Of a stretch of DNA of 64,000 nucleotides, positions 8,367 to 17,144 are shown piece by piece; the stretch's first letter is position 1, and every line of letters starts with the position of its first letter. The stretch is from contig NZ_CP025407.1 of assembly GCF_002847285.1 (NCBI RefSeq), positions 6,699,001-6,763,000 of the forward strand, read 5' to 3'. Under the pieces are notes generated by a model. The model was given only the letters and a program-made list of their open reading frames with translations. It did not search any database and was not told the DNA's origin. The position numbers were made by a program, and so were the translations under genes. The stretch is from Streptomyces sp. CMB-StM0423 (GTDB taxonomy: Bacteria; Actinomycetota; Actinomycetes; Streptomycetales; Streptomycetaceae).

Positions 8367-10531
8367 CAGGCGGCCCTCCTCGAACTCGTCGGTCCACGCC
8401 CGGCGGCGGGCCCTCCGGGTACGGGACGTGCGCGCCGGTCCTCCCGGGCCTCCCGGACGAGCCCGCTCACCGCCTCCGCCCGCAGCTCGCCCAGCGCCAC
8501 CGCCGTGCCCCGCAGCTCGCGGGCCAGCCCGCCCGCGAGCCCCAGCCGCACAGGACCCGACTCGCAGTCGACCACTACCGAAGCCACCCCCTCGGCCGCC
8601 AGCAGGCGCGCCGCGCGCGCCGCCCGGCCGACCGGCTCCTGACCGCCCGTCGCCCGGCCGTCCGTGACGACGACCAGCAGCGGGCGGCGCGCCGGGTCCC
8701 GCAGCCGCTCGACACGCAGCGTCTCGCGGGCCCGCAGCAGCCCGGCGGCCAGCGGGGTGCGGCCGCCGGTGGGCAGCCGCTCCAGGCGGACCGCCGCGGC
8801 GTCCACCGAGGAGGTCGGCGGCAGCGCCAACTCCGCGTCCCCGCCGCGGAAGGTGACCAGGCCGACCTTGTCGCGGCGCTGGTACGCGTCCAGCAGCAGC
8901 GACAGCACCGCGCCCTTCACGGCGCCCATGCGCTGCCGCGCGCCCATGGATCCGGAGGCGTCGACGGCGAAGAGCACGAGGTTCGACTCCCGGCCCTCGC
9001 GGACGGCCTCGCGCAGGTCGTCGCGGCGCACGACGAGACCGGGGCCGCGGCGGCCGCGGGCGTGCTGGTGCGGGGCGGCGGCCTGGACGGTGGCGGCGAG
9101 GTGCAGGGTGCCGAGGGCGCCGCGCGGGCGGCGGGCGCCGGTGGTGCGGCCGTGGGCGGTACGGGCGCGGGAGCGGCGGCCTGCGGCGCCCTCCCCGATG
9201 CCGGGGACGTCGAGGCGGCGGGTGCGGAACGGCTCGGCGGGGGCGGCGGGTTGCTCCTCGGGCGGGGGCGGCGCAGTCCCGGGCGGGTGGGGCTCGGCGC
9301 CGGGTTCCGCCGCCGGGGCACGGGTGGCGGCGGGGGCGGAGCCGGGGGGTTCGGCGGCGTCGTCCGTACCGGAGGGGTCCTGCGGTGCGGGGTCCCGGGG
9401 GGCGTCGGCGGCCGGTTGCTCCTGGCGAGCGGCTTCCGGTCCGTCCGGTCCGTCCGCGTCCCCGGGCGGCGCCCCGCCGCCGTCGCCGTCCGGCGGGCCT
9501 TCGCCGGTGCCGCGGTGCTCCCGTAGCGTGTCGTCCAGCTTCTCCTCGTCGAGGCCCGGCGCGTCGAACGGGTTGCGCCGCCGCCGGTGCGGCAGCGCCA
9601 GCAGCGCCGCCTGCCGTACGTCCTCCGCCGCCACCTCCGTACGCCCCGACCACGCCGCCAGCGCCGTCGCCGTACGGGCCATGACGATGTCCGCGCGCAT
9701 CCCGTCCACCTCGAACGCCGCGCACGTCGCCGTGATCTGCCGCAGCGCCGCGTCGCCCAGCACCACCGCCGGCAGCAGCGCCCGCGCCGCCGCGATCCGC
9801 GCCCGCAGCGCGTCCTCCTCCGCCGCCCAGCGCGCCGCGAAGCCGGCCGCGTCCGCGTCGTACGCCAGCCGCCGCCGCACCACGTCCGCCCGCTCCGCGG
9901 GCTCGCGGGACGCGGCGACCTCCACCGTCAGCCCGAACCGGTCCAGCAACTGCGGGCGCAGCTCGCCCTCCTCCGGGTTCATGGTGCCCACCAGCAGGAA
10001 GCGCGCCGCGTGCCGCACGGAGACGCCCTCGCGCTCCACGTAGTTGGCGCCCATGGCCGCCGCGTCCAGCAGCAGGTCGACGAGGTGGTCGTGGAGCAGG
10101 TTGACCTCGTCCACGTACAGCACGCCGCGATGCGCCTCCGCCAGCAGCCCTGGCTCGAACGTCTTGCGGCCCTCGGCCAGCGCCCGTTCGATGTCCAGCG
10201 CCCCCGCGAGCCGGTCCTCGGAGGCGCCCACGGGCAGCTCCACCATCCGCGCCGCCCGTACCCCGTGTGCGCGTGCGGGCTCGTGCGGCCCGTCCGGGCA
10301 GCCGGCGTCCGGCGCGGCCGGGTCGCAGGAGAAGCGGCAGCCGGGCACGACGGCGACCTCGGGGAGCAGCGCGGCGAGGGCTCGTACGGCGGTCGATTTG
10401 GCCGTCCCCTTCTCGCCGCGCACGAGCACCCCGCCGACCGCCGGCGACACCGCGTTGAGCAGCAGCGCGAGCCGGAGTTCTGCCATGCCGACGACGGCGG
10501 TGAACGGATAGTGCGGCGCACCGGTGTTCAT
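8366..10531 (-). CDS. Fused ChlI-ChlD type magnesium/cobalt chelatase subunit
   Basis: Putative partner ATPase of CobN for cobalt insertion. Residues 1-330 form an AAA+ ChlI domain with P-loop GEKGTAKSTA, Walker B VLYVDEVNLL and sensor LVGTMNPEEGELRPQLLDRFG. An acidic, Pro-rich linker (about 330-460) joins it to a C-terminal von Willebrand A domain with MIDAS motif DASGSMGARQ. 721 residues, the usual size for the actinomycete 'ChlID' fusion. A 115-bp gap separates it from cobN, the only sizeable gap between cobN and cobJ, and a GGAGG site precedes the ATG. Cobalt specificity is inferred from the cluster. Confidence 0.92.
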   Translation of the reverse strand: MNTGAPHYPFTAVVGMAELRLALLLNAVSPAVGGVLVRGEKGTAKSTAVRALAALLPEVAVVPGCRFSCDPAAPDAGCPDGPHEPARAHGVRAARMVELPVGASEDRLAGALDIERALAEGRKTFEPGLLAEAHRGVLYVDEVNLLHDHLVDLLLDAAAMGANYVEREGVSVRHAARFLLVGTMNPEEGELRPQLLDRFGLTVEVAASREPAERADVVRRRLAYDADAAGFAARWAAEEDALRARIAAARALLPAVVLGDAALRQITATCAAFEVDGMRADIVMARTATALAAWSGRTEVAAEDVRQAALLALPHRRRRNPFDAPGLDEEKLDDTLREHRGTGEGPPDGDGGGAPPGDADGPDGPEAARQEQPAADAPRDPAPQDPSGTDDAAEPPGSAPAATRAPAAEPGAEPHPPGTAPPPPEEQPAAPAEPFRTRRLDVPGIGEGAAGRRSRARTAHGRTTGARRPRGALGTLHLAATVQAAAPHQHARGRRGPGLVVRRDDLREAVREGRESNLVLFAVDASGSMGARQRMGAVKGAVLSLLLDAYQRRDKVGLVTFRGGDAELALPPTSSVDAAAVRLERLPTGGRTPLAAGLLRARETLRVERLRDPARRPLLVVVTDGRATGGQEPVGRAARAARLLAAEGVASVVVDCESGPVRLGLAGGLARELRGTAVALGELRAEAVSGLVREAREDRRARPVPGGPAAGRGPTSSRRAA

Positions 10532-10646
10532 GCGCGGGCCCCTCCAACGGGTGATATTGCGGTCAACTGCTGTGATACGCGGAAGAATCGTGCCAGCGTG
10601 TACGCGCCGGACGTGGAGCGGACATGCACGGTCCGCGTCCTGTGGG

Positions 10647-13600
10647 TCATTCCTCCCCCTCCAGATCGCCCTCGAGTTCGAGGTAGATCTCCCGGAGCCG
10701 GGCCAGGGTCCGCTGGTCCGGCTCCGTCCACATGCCCCGCTCGGCCGCCTCCAGCAGCCGTTCGCCGATCCCGCGCAGGGCCCACGGGTTGGCGCGCCGC
10801 ATGAACTCCTGGTTCTCGGCGTCGAAGACGTACTCGGCGGCGAGCTTCTCGTACATCCAGTCGTCCACCACGCCCGCGGTCGCGTCGTAGCCGAAGAGGT
10901 AGTCGACGGTGGCGGCCATCTCGAACGCGCCCTTGTAGCCGTGCCGCCGCATCGCCGCCGTCCAGCGCGGGTTCACCACCCGGGCGCGGAAGACGCGGTG
11001 CGTCTCCTCGCCGAGCGTGCGCGTCTTCACCTGCGCGGGCACGGCGCTGTCGCCGATGTACGCCTCCGGCGAACCGCCCGTCAGATGGCGGACCATCGCC
11101 ACCATGCCGCCGTGGTACTGGAAGTAGTCGTCGGCGTCGGCGATGTCGTGCTCGCGGGTGTCGACGTTCTTCGCCGCCACCTGGATCCGCCGGAACGCCG
11201 CCTCCATGTCGCCGCGCGCCGCCCGCCCGTCGAGCCCGCGGCCGTAGGCGTAGCCGCCCCAGACCGCGTAGACCTCCGCGAGGTCGGCGTCCGAGCGCCA
11301 GTTGCGGGCGTCGATCAGCGGCAGCAGGCCCGCGCCGTAAGCGCCGGGCTTGGAGCCGAAGATGCGGGCGGTGGCGCGGCGGCGGTCGCCGTGGACGGCG
11401 GTGTCCTCGTCCGCGTGTGCCCGTACGAAGTTCGCCTCCGGCGGCTCGTCCAGCTCCGCGACCGCGCGCACCGCGTCGTCCATCAGGCCGACGACGTGCG
11501 GGAAGGCGTCGCGGAAGAAGCCGGAGATGCGTACGGTCACGTCGATGCGCGGCCGGCCCAGCTCCGCGGCCGGCACCACCTCGAAGCCCGTCACCCGCCG
11601 CGACGCGTCGTCCCACACCGGGCGGCAGCCCAGCAGCGCCAGGATCTCCGCGATGTCGTCGCCCTGGGTGCGCATGCAGGAGGTGCCCCAGACCGTAAGC
11701 CCCACGGACTTCGGGTACGCGCCGTGGTCGGCGAGGTGGCGGGCGAGGAGGGAGTCGGCGAGAGCGCTGCCGACGTCCCAGGAGAGCCGGGAGGGGATGG
11801 CCTTGGGGTCGACGGAGTAGAAGTTGCGACCGGTCGGCAGCACGTTCACGAGCCCGCGGGTGGGGGATCCTGACGGCCCGGCGGGAACGTAGCCGCCGTC
11901 GAGCGCGTGCAGCACGTTGCCGATCTCGTCGCCCGTACGGCGCAGCCGCGGAATGAGTTCCGCGGCTGCGAACTCCAGCACCCGCACGGCGTCGGGGCAC
12001 CCCGCCCGCAGCACCTGGGCCACGGCCGGACCCGCGGCCTCGACGGACCAGTCGCTTGCCTCCATGAACTCCGCGAGGCGACGGGCCAGGGACTCCAGCA
12101 GATCGATGGCGTCGGAAGCCGTACGGAGTGCCGGGGCCCGTCGGTCCGCCGCAGCGGCGGGGGCATCCGTGGGTTCCGCCGGACCGCACCCGGCGGGCTG
12201 GCCGGCACCATGTGCGGCGCCCCACTCCACCAGCAGCGCCGGCGAGGCGATCCGTGCCCCCGGTTCCGCCAGCAGGTCCGCCTCGACCAGCCCCACCCGG
12301 GCCGCGAGCGCCGCCCGCAGCCCCGGCAGCGCCCCACCGGCGCCGCCCCACATCTGCGCGGAACGCAGCACCGCCAGCGCCAGGTTCACCCGCGGCTCGC
12401 CGATGGGCCCGGCGCCGAGCACGTGCAGCCCGTCCCGTATCTGCACGTCCTTGATCTCGCACAGCCAGCCGTCGACGTGCAGCACGAACTCGTCGAAGTC
12501 GGCGTCCTCCGGCTGCTCCGCCACCCGCAGGTCGTGGTGCAGCTCCGCGGCCCGCACCAGCGTCCAGATCTGGCTGCGCACCGCGGGCGCCTTCGCCGGA
12601 TCGAGGTCGGAGACGAGCGCGTACTCGTCCAGCAACTGTTCCAGCTTCGCCAGGTCGCCGTAGGAGTCGGCGCGGGCCATCGGCGGCACGAGGTGGTCGA
12701 CCACCGTCGCGTGCCCGCGGCGCTTGGCCTGGGTGCCCTCGCCCGGGTCGTTGACGATGAACGGGTACACCAGCGGCAGGTCGCCCAGCACCGCATCCGG
12801 CGCACAACCCGCCGACAGACCCAGCCCCTTGCCCGGCAGCCACTCCATCGTGCCGTGCTTGCCCATGTGCACGAGCGCGTCGGCGCCGAACGTGCGGTCC
12901 AGCCAGCGGTACGCGGCCAGGTAGTGGTGCGACGGCGGCATGTCCGGGTCGTGGTAGATGGCGATGGGGTTCTCGCCGAAGCCGCGCGGCGGCTGGATCA
13001 TCACCACCACGTTGCCGAAGCGCAGCGACGCCAGCACGATGGCGGGTCCGTCCTCGCCGTCGTCCACGTACAGCGCGCCCGGCGGCTCGCCCCAGTGCTC
13101 GACCACCGAGTCCCGCAACCCGGGGTCCAGCGCGGCGAACCACCGCTCGTAGTCGGCCGGCGGCACGCGCGCGGGCGCCGCCGCCAACTGCTCCTCCGTC
13201 AGCCACTCCACGTCGTGCCCGCCGGCGGCGATCAGCCGGTGGATCAGCTCGTCGCCGTCGTCCGGGTGGCCGTCGACGCCGTACCCCGCGGCCCGTAGCG
13301 CGTCGAGCAGCCCGACCGCGGAGGCGGGCGTGTCCAGGCCGACGGCGTTGCCGATCCGGGAGTGCTTGGTGGGGTACGCGGTGAAGACCAGCCCGATCCG
13401 CTTCTCGCCGTTCGGCGTGTGCCGCAGCCGTGCGTGCCGCACCGCGATCCCCGCGACCCGCGCGGCGCGCTCCGCGTCCGCGACGTACACGGGCACGCCG
13501 TCGGGACCGTCCTCCTTGAACGAGAACGGCACCGTCACCAGCCGCCCGTCGAACTCCGGGATCGCCACCTGCATCGCCGCGTCCATCGGCGACAGCGCCG

Positions 13601-14387
13601 CGTCCGAGTCCAGCCACGCGGCGCGCGCCGACGTCAGACACAGCCCCTGGAGCACCGGCACGTCCAGCTCCGCGAGCGCCCCGACGTCCCACACCTCGTC
13701 GTCCCCGCCGGCGGAGGCGTCGCCCGGCCGCGTACCGCCGGAGGCGAGCACGGTGGCGACGAGCGCGTCCGCGCGCCCCAGCAGCTCGAACAGCCCGGGC
13801 TCCGCGCCGCGCAGCGAACCGCAGTACACGGGCAGGGCGTTGGCGCCGTGCGCTTCGACGGCCTGGCAGAGGGTGTCGACGAAGGCGGTGTTCCCGGAGA
13901 GCTCGTGGGCACGGTAGAAGAGCACGCCGACGGTGGGCCGGTCGTCCTCCAGCCCGTACGCACCGTGCGTCCCGTAGGCGGGCATCTCCCGCGGCGGGGC
14001 GAAGCCCTCGCCGGTGAGCAGCACGGTGTCCGACAGAAACCGGCTCAGCTCGGCGAGGTTCGCGGGCCCGCCCTCCACGAGATACCGCAGCGCCTCGGCG
14101 ACCACCCCGGCGGGCACGGACGACTCGGCCATCAACTCGGCGTCCGGCACGGACTCCCCGCCGAGCAGCACGGTCGGCCGCCCGGCGGCCCGGAGGGCTT
14201 CGAGCCCGTCCTCCCAGGCGCGCTTGCCGCCGAGGAGCCGGACGACGACGAGGTCGGTGCCGTCGAGGAGCGCGGGCAGGTCCTCGGGTCCTGTGCGGGA
14301 GGGGTTGGCGATCCGGAAGTCCGCGCCGGAGGCGCGGGCGGCGAGGAGGTCGGTGTCGGCGGTGGAGAGGAGGAGGACGGTGGTCAT
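10647..14387 (-). CDS. cobN: Cobaltochelatase large subunit
   Basis: Large catalytic subunit that inserts cobalt into the corrin macrocycle (CobN/BchH superfamily). 1246 residues, normal for CobN. Characteristic stretches include GLVFTAYPTKHSRIGNAVGL, HMGKHGTMEWLPGKG, YPFIVNDPGEGTQAKRRGHA, LPTGRNFYSVDPKAIPS and the C-terminal NPWALRGIGERLLEA. A Gly/Pro/Ala-rich linker near residues 710-760 differs from the conserved body. The ATG at 14387 overlaps the cbiB stop (ATGA). Confidence 0.97.
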   Translation of the reverse strand: MTTVLLLSTADTDLLAARASGADFRIANPSRTGPEDLPALLDGTDLVVVRLLGGKRAWEDGLEALRAAGRPTVLLGGESVPDAELMAESSVPAGVVAEALRYLVEGGPANLAELSRFLSDTVLLTGEGFAPPREMPAYGTHGAYGLEDDRPTVGVLFYRAHELSGNTAFVDTLCQAVEAHGANALPVYCGSLRGAEPGLFELLGRADALVATVLASGGTRPGDASAGGDDEVWDVGALAELDVPVLQGLCLTSARAAWLDSDAALSPMDAAMQVAIPEFDGRLVTVPFSFKEDGPDGVPVYVADAERAARVAGIAVRHARLRHTPNGEKRIGLVFTAYPTKHSRIGNAVGLDTPASAVGLLDALRAAGYGVDGHPDDGDELIHRLIAAGGHDVEWLTEEQLAAAPARVPPADYERWFAALDPGLRDSVVEHWGEPPGALYVDDGEDGPAIVLASLRFGNVVVMIQPPRGFGENPIAIYHDPDMPPSHHYLAAYRWLDRTFGADALVHMGKHGTMEWLPGKGLGLSAGCAPDAVLGDLPLVYPFIVNDPGEGTQAKRRGHATVVDHLVPPMARADSYGDLAKLEQLLDEYALVSDLDPAKAPAVRSQIWTLVRAAELHHDLRVAEQPEDADFDEFVLHVDGWLCEIKDVQIRDGLHVLGAGPIGEPRVNLALAVLRSAQMWGGAGGALPGLRAALAARVGLVEADLLAEPGARIASPALLVEWGAAHGAGQPAGCGPAEPTDAPAAAADRRAPALRTASDAIDLLESLARRLAEFMEASDWSVEAAGPAVAQVLRAGCPDAVRVLEFAAAELIPRLRRTGDEIGNVLHALDGGYVPAGPSGSPTRGLVNVLPTGRNFYSVDPKAIPSRLSWDVGSALADSLLARHLADHGAYPKSVGLTVWGTSCMRTQGDDIAEILALLGCRPVWDDASRRVTGFEVVPAAELGRPRIDVTVRISGFFRDAFPHVVGLMDDAVRAVAELDEPPEANFVRAHADEDTAVHGDRRRATARIFGSKPGAYGAGLLPLIDARNWRSDADLAEVYAVWGGYAYGRGLDGRAARGDMEAAFRRIQVAAKNVDTREHDIADADDYFQYHGGMVAMVRHLTGGSPEAYIGDSAVPAQVKTRTLGEETHRVFRARVVNPRWTAAMRRHGYKGAFEMAATVDYLFGYDATAGVVDDWMYEKLAAEYVFDAENQEFMRRANPWALRGIGERLLEAAERGMWTEPDQRTLARLREIYLELEGDLEGEE

Positions 14388-15637
14388 GCGTGACTCGCTT
14401 CGGTGGGGAGGAGGGCGGCGGCGAGGCTGGTGGTGAGGAGGGCGAGGAAGGAGACACGGGAGGAGAGACGGACGGCACGCTCGATGTCGTGTACGCCGGG
14501 AGCCTGCCCGGCCGGATTGAGCACGGCCCGGTGCTCGGCCCGCCCGGCATACGACAGCTCCCCACCGAGCCGCAGCCCGAGCGCCCCGGCGAACGCGGCT
14601 TCCACGGGGCCGGCGTTGGGACTGGGATGCCGCGGCCCGTCCTCGCGCCAGACGCGCAGGGCGGCGCGGGGATCGGGCCCGGCGAGCGCCGCGAGGGCGG
14701 CGGTGAGCCGGGCGCCGGGATAGCCGGCGAGATCGTCGAGCCGGGCGGCGGCCCAGCCGAAGCGCAGATGGCGGGCGGACTTGTGCCCGACCATGGCGTC
14801 GAGGGTGTTGACGGCGCGGAACCCGGCGAGCCCGGGAACGCCACCGGCAGCGCCCCAGACGAGGGCGCCGACGACGGCGTCGGAGGTGTTCTCGGCGACG
14901 GACTCGACGACGGCGCGGGCGATGTCGGCTTCGCCGAGGTGGTGGGGGTCACGGCCGCAGAGGCGGGGGAGGCGGCGGCGGGCGTCGTCGAGGTCGTGGG
15001 CGCGGAGGGCGTGGGCGATGCCGAGGGCTTCGCGGCGGAGGGAGGCCCCGCCGAGAACGGCCCAGGAGACGAGGGCGGCGAGGAGGACGGGCGGGAGGTG
15101 TTCCCCGACCCCGCCCCTTCCCGGAACTCGGGGGCTGCGCCCCCGGGGCCCCGCCGGGGCTGCGCCCCTGACCCCCTCGGGGCTCCGCCCCGAACCCGGC
15201 CTCGGGGCTGCCCCCGCGCGCCCCTCGGGGCTGCCCCCGCGGGGCCCCGAGGGGGCTACGTCCTTGCCCGCCTCGGGGCTTCGCCCTGCGCCCGGGCCCC
15301 GGGCCACGGCCGTGCGCCTGCCGAGGCTTCGCCTCGCCCCCGGGCCCTGCCCCCAACCCGGGCCTGTCTCCCTGCGGGTTGCTGCCGTGGCCAGGGCGGC
15401 GGTCGCCACCGTCGTGCCTACACAGAGTGCCGTGTGCAGGGCCCCCGCCGCGCGGTTGTCGCGCCAGAGGCGGGATTCGAGGGCTGCTGCGGCGCGGCCG
15501 AAGGCCGCTACCGGGTGGGCTCGGCGGGGGTCGCCGAAGACGTGGTCTGCGGCGTAGCCGAGGGCGGCGCCCACGGCGTACGCCAGCGTGCGGGCGCCGA
15601 TGAGCCGGGCGGGGTGTGACGCGGTGTTGGGTGTCAT
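14384..15637 (-). CDS. cbiB: Adenosylcobinamide-phosphate synthase with an inserted loop
   Basis: Integral membrane enzyme (CbiB in the cobalt-early nomenclature, CobD in the aerobic) that attaches aminopropanol or its phosphate to adenosylcobyric acid. Family motifs are ALGYAADHVFGDPRRAHPVA near the N-terminus, VVESVAENTSDAVVGAL, FRAVNTLDAMVGHKSARH and PSPNAGPVEAAFAGALG. 417 residues against about 310-330 usual. The surplus is a Gly/Pro/Arg-rich loop at about residues 90-180, after the first membrane helix region and before LLAALVSWAVL, encoded by palindromic element copy C. The ATG at 15637 was chosen because the family N-terminus follows directly. Confidence 0.94.
   Translation of the reverse strand: MTPNTASHPARLIGARTLAYAVGAALGYAADHVFGDPRRAHPVAAFGRAAAALESRLWRDNRAAGALHTALCVGTTVATAALATAATRRETGPGWGQGPGARRSLGRRTAVARGPGAGRSPEAGKDVAPSGPRGGSPEGRAGAAPRPGSGRSPEGVRGAAPAGPRGRSPRVPGRGGVGEHLPPVLLAALVSWAVLGGASLRREALGIAHALRAHDLDDARRRLPRLCGRDPHHLGEADIARAVVESVAENTSDAVVGALVWGAAGGVPGLAGFRAVNTLDAMVGHKSARHLRFGWAAARLDDLAGYPGARLTAALAALAGPDPRAALRVWREDGPRHPSPNAGPVEAAFAGALGLRLGGELSYAGRAEHRAVLNPAGQAPGVHDIERAVRLSSRVSFLALLTTSLAAALLPTEASHA
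15092..15370 (-). repeat. GC-rich palindromic repeat element, copy C, in frame inside cbiB
   Basis: Begins with the shared terminal module (+ strand TTCCCCGACCCCGCCCCTTC at 15101-15120), followed by stacked palindromes such as 15129-15143, 15158-15168, 15178-15190 and 15204-15215. It is translated as GRSPRVPGRGGVGEH, a different reading frame from copies A and B although the DNA is nearly the same. Confidence 0.8.
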
Positions 15638-15679
15638 GGTGCCGTTCGGTGCGGGGCGTGGGCCGGTGGACTTTCGGGG

Positions 15680-15880
15680 GTACGGGGGCGAAGCCCCGGA
15701 GAGGCGGGGTGCCCGCCCCGACAGCGGGCGGGCTACGAAGCCGTCTGCGGGTCGGGGGTGCAAGCCTCCCCGCGGGGTTCGGGGCGGAGCCCCGGGCGGG
15801 GTCTGGGGCGGAGCCCCGGCGGGGTCCCGGGGGCGCAGCCCCCGAGTTTCGGGAAGGGGCGGGGCCGGGGGACAACCCCC
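15680..15880 (+). repeat. GC-rich palindromic repeat element, copy D, between cbtA and cbiB
   Basis: Non-coding copy in the opposite orientation to A-C: the shared module reads CCCGAGTTTCGGGAAGGGGC on the + strand (15841-15860). Upstream are hairpin units at 15687-15702, 15782-15794, 15805-15817 and 15829-15846. The element ends at the cbtA stop codon (15881-15883), next to a small GGGGG-TTGT-CCCCC hairpin (minus-strand sense). It fills most of the 243-bp gap between cbtA and cbiB and could act as a terminator or RNA-stabilising structure there. Confidence 0.75.
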
Positions 15881-16678
15881 TCAGCCCGCCACCGGCGCCC
15901 GCGGCCGCCGCCCCGCCCCACCCCTCACCAGCAACCTCTCCGCCAACTCCCCGAACAACAACCCGAATCCCACCCACACCACTCCGTGCACCCCCAAAGA
16001 CGCCAACCTGAACCGCCACAGCAGATCCGCCGGATACCCCTCCGGCACCTCCACCGACGACTCCGGCAACAGCGCCACCGCCACCCCAGCCGCCGCCACG
16101 AACACCGCGCCGCCCGCCACCGTCGCGTACCAGCCGCCCAGCCGCGGCACCAGCCGCCGCCCGGCCACCGCCGCACCGACCGCCAGCAGCACGCTCAGCA
16201 GCACCATCAGGAAGTACTGCGTCGTGCGTGAGCCGACCGTCGACGGGTCGCCGACGCCCGGTGGGTTCGCCGGGTACTTGAGAAACGGCACCGCGGAGAC
16301 CGTGACCAGTCCGCCCAGCGCCAGCAGCAGCGCCGTCGCCCGCGGGCCGAAGCGGCCGACACGGCCCAGGGCGTACGCGATCGCCAGCGCCGCGAGGCCG
16401 CCGAGCGCGACACCGTAGACGAGCATGCCCGTCGCGAGGCCCGCCGTGGACTGCAGTGAGCGGCTGACCAGTTCCCCTTCTTCTCCGGAACCGGAACCGG
16501 AACCAGCACCGGCGCCGTGACCGTGACCGGCCGCGTGCGCCTCCTGGTCGATCGCCGCATCCACCTGCGGTTCGCCCACGACGTACGCGACGACCAGCCC
16601 CAGCACCCCCGCACCCAGCCCCGCCAGCATCCCGCGCAGCAACAGCCCGCGCACCGCCGCAGAATTCAGTGTGATCAC
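15881..16678 (-). CDS. cbtA: CbtA family putative cobalt transporter subunit
   Basis: Predicted membrane component of a B12-regulated cobalt uptake system. 265 residues with about six hydrophobic segments: residues 8-35, 78-100, 108-128, 150-167, 178-200 and a C-terminal one near 228-248. A His/Gly-rich loop (HAAGHGHGAGAGSGSGSGEE) after the first helix is a plausible metal-binding stretch. The GTG start lies 13 bp downstream of cbtB and the pair sits behind a cobalamin riboswitch, the classical setting of CbtAB. The transported metal is inferred from family and context. Confidence 0.87.
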   Translation of the reverse strand: MITLNSAAVRGLLLRGMLAGLGAGVLGLVVAYVVGEPQVDAAIDQEAHAAGHGHGAGAGSGSGSGEEGELVSRSLQSTAGLATGMLVYGVALGGLAALAIAYALGRVGRFGPRATALLLALGGLVTVSAVPFLKYPANPPGVGDPSTVGSRTTQYFLMVLLSVLLAVGAAVAGRRLVPRLGGWYATVAGGAVFVAAAGVAVALLPESSVEVPEGYPADLLWRFRLASLGVHGVVWVGFGLLFGELAERLLVRGGAGRRPRAPVAG

Positions 16679-16691
16679 CGAGCCCCCCCGC

Positions 16692-16907
16692 TCAGTGGCA
16701 GGGGAAGCCCAGCAGGTGCCGGCCGTCGTGCAACCACTCGTGCACGCCCTCGCCCGACACCACCGACACGGCTCCTTGTTCGGCGCCGACGAAGTACAGC
16801 AGGACGAGCATCAGGATCCCGCCGAACAGCGCCCACGGGGCGATGGTCTTCAGCGGGACAGGGGTGATGAGAGAGTCTGTCTTGGGTGACACGGCTGACT
16901 GAGCCAT
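16692..16907 (-). CDS. cbtB: CbtB family cobalt transporter subunit
   Basis: Small 71-residue protein with one membrane helix (about residues 24-43, WALFGGILMLVLLYFVGAEQ) and a C-terminus holding the family's His pattern (VHEWLHDGRHLLGFPCH), expected to bind the metal. A strong ribosome site (GGGAGG) lies 9 bases before the ATG. It is the first gene after the riboswitch and is followed by cbtA in the same operon. Confidence 0.92.
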   Translation of the reverse strand: MAQSAVSPKTDSLITPVPLKTIAPWALFGGILMLVLLYFVGAEQGAVSVVSGEGVHEWLHDGRHLLGFPCH

Positions 16908-16955
16908 GGCGGAAACCTCCCGGGGATCACGCGTCCCATCCGGTGGAGCTGCTCA

Positions 16956-17091
16956 CGACGGTGCGGGTCTGACTCACCGAACTCGGCCCCGCGCGGGGCG
17001 TCGTCCGGCTCACAGTGGCGCGGCCGTGCCGGAATCTCACCGGGCTTCCGTTGCGCCGTCGTCTTCGGTTGACGAGGTGACGATACCGTCG
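16956..17091 (-). ncRNA. Cobalamin (AdoCbl) riboswitch upstream of cbtB
   Basis: Minus-strand sequence contains the conserved B12-riboswitch core: CCGGTGAGATTCCGG followed by CGGCCGCGCCACTGTGAG, and, after a GC hairpin, the B12-box equivalent GAGTCAGACCCGC. A closing P1 helix is visible as CGACGG (17091-17086) with CCGTCG (16961-16956). A possible -10 box TATGGT lies at 17111-17106, just upstream. The expected action is repression of cbtB-cbtA, and perhaps the downstream cob genes, when adenosylcobalamin is abundant. Confidence 0.88.
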
Positions 17092-17144
17092 CCTGCGGGT
17101 CGGCGACCATAAGGCGTCCGCCGGCCGAGACACGGAAGGGGCAG

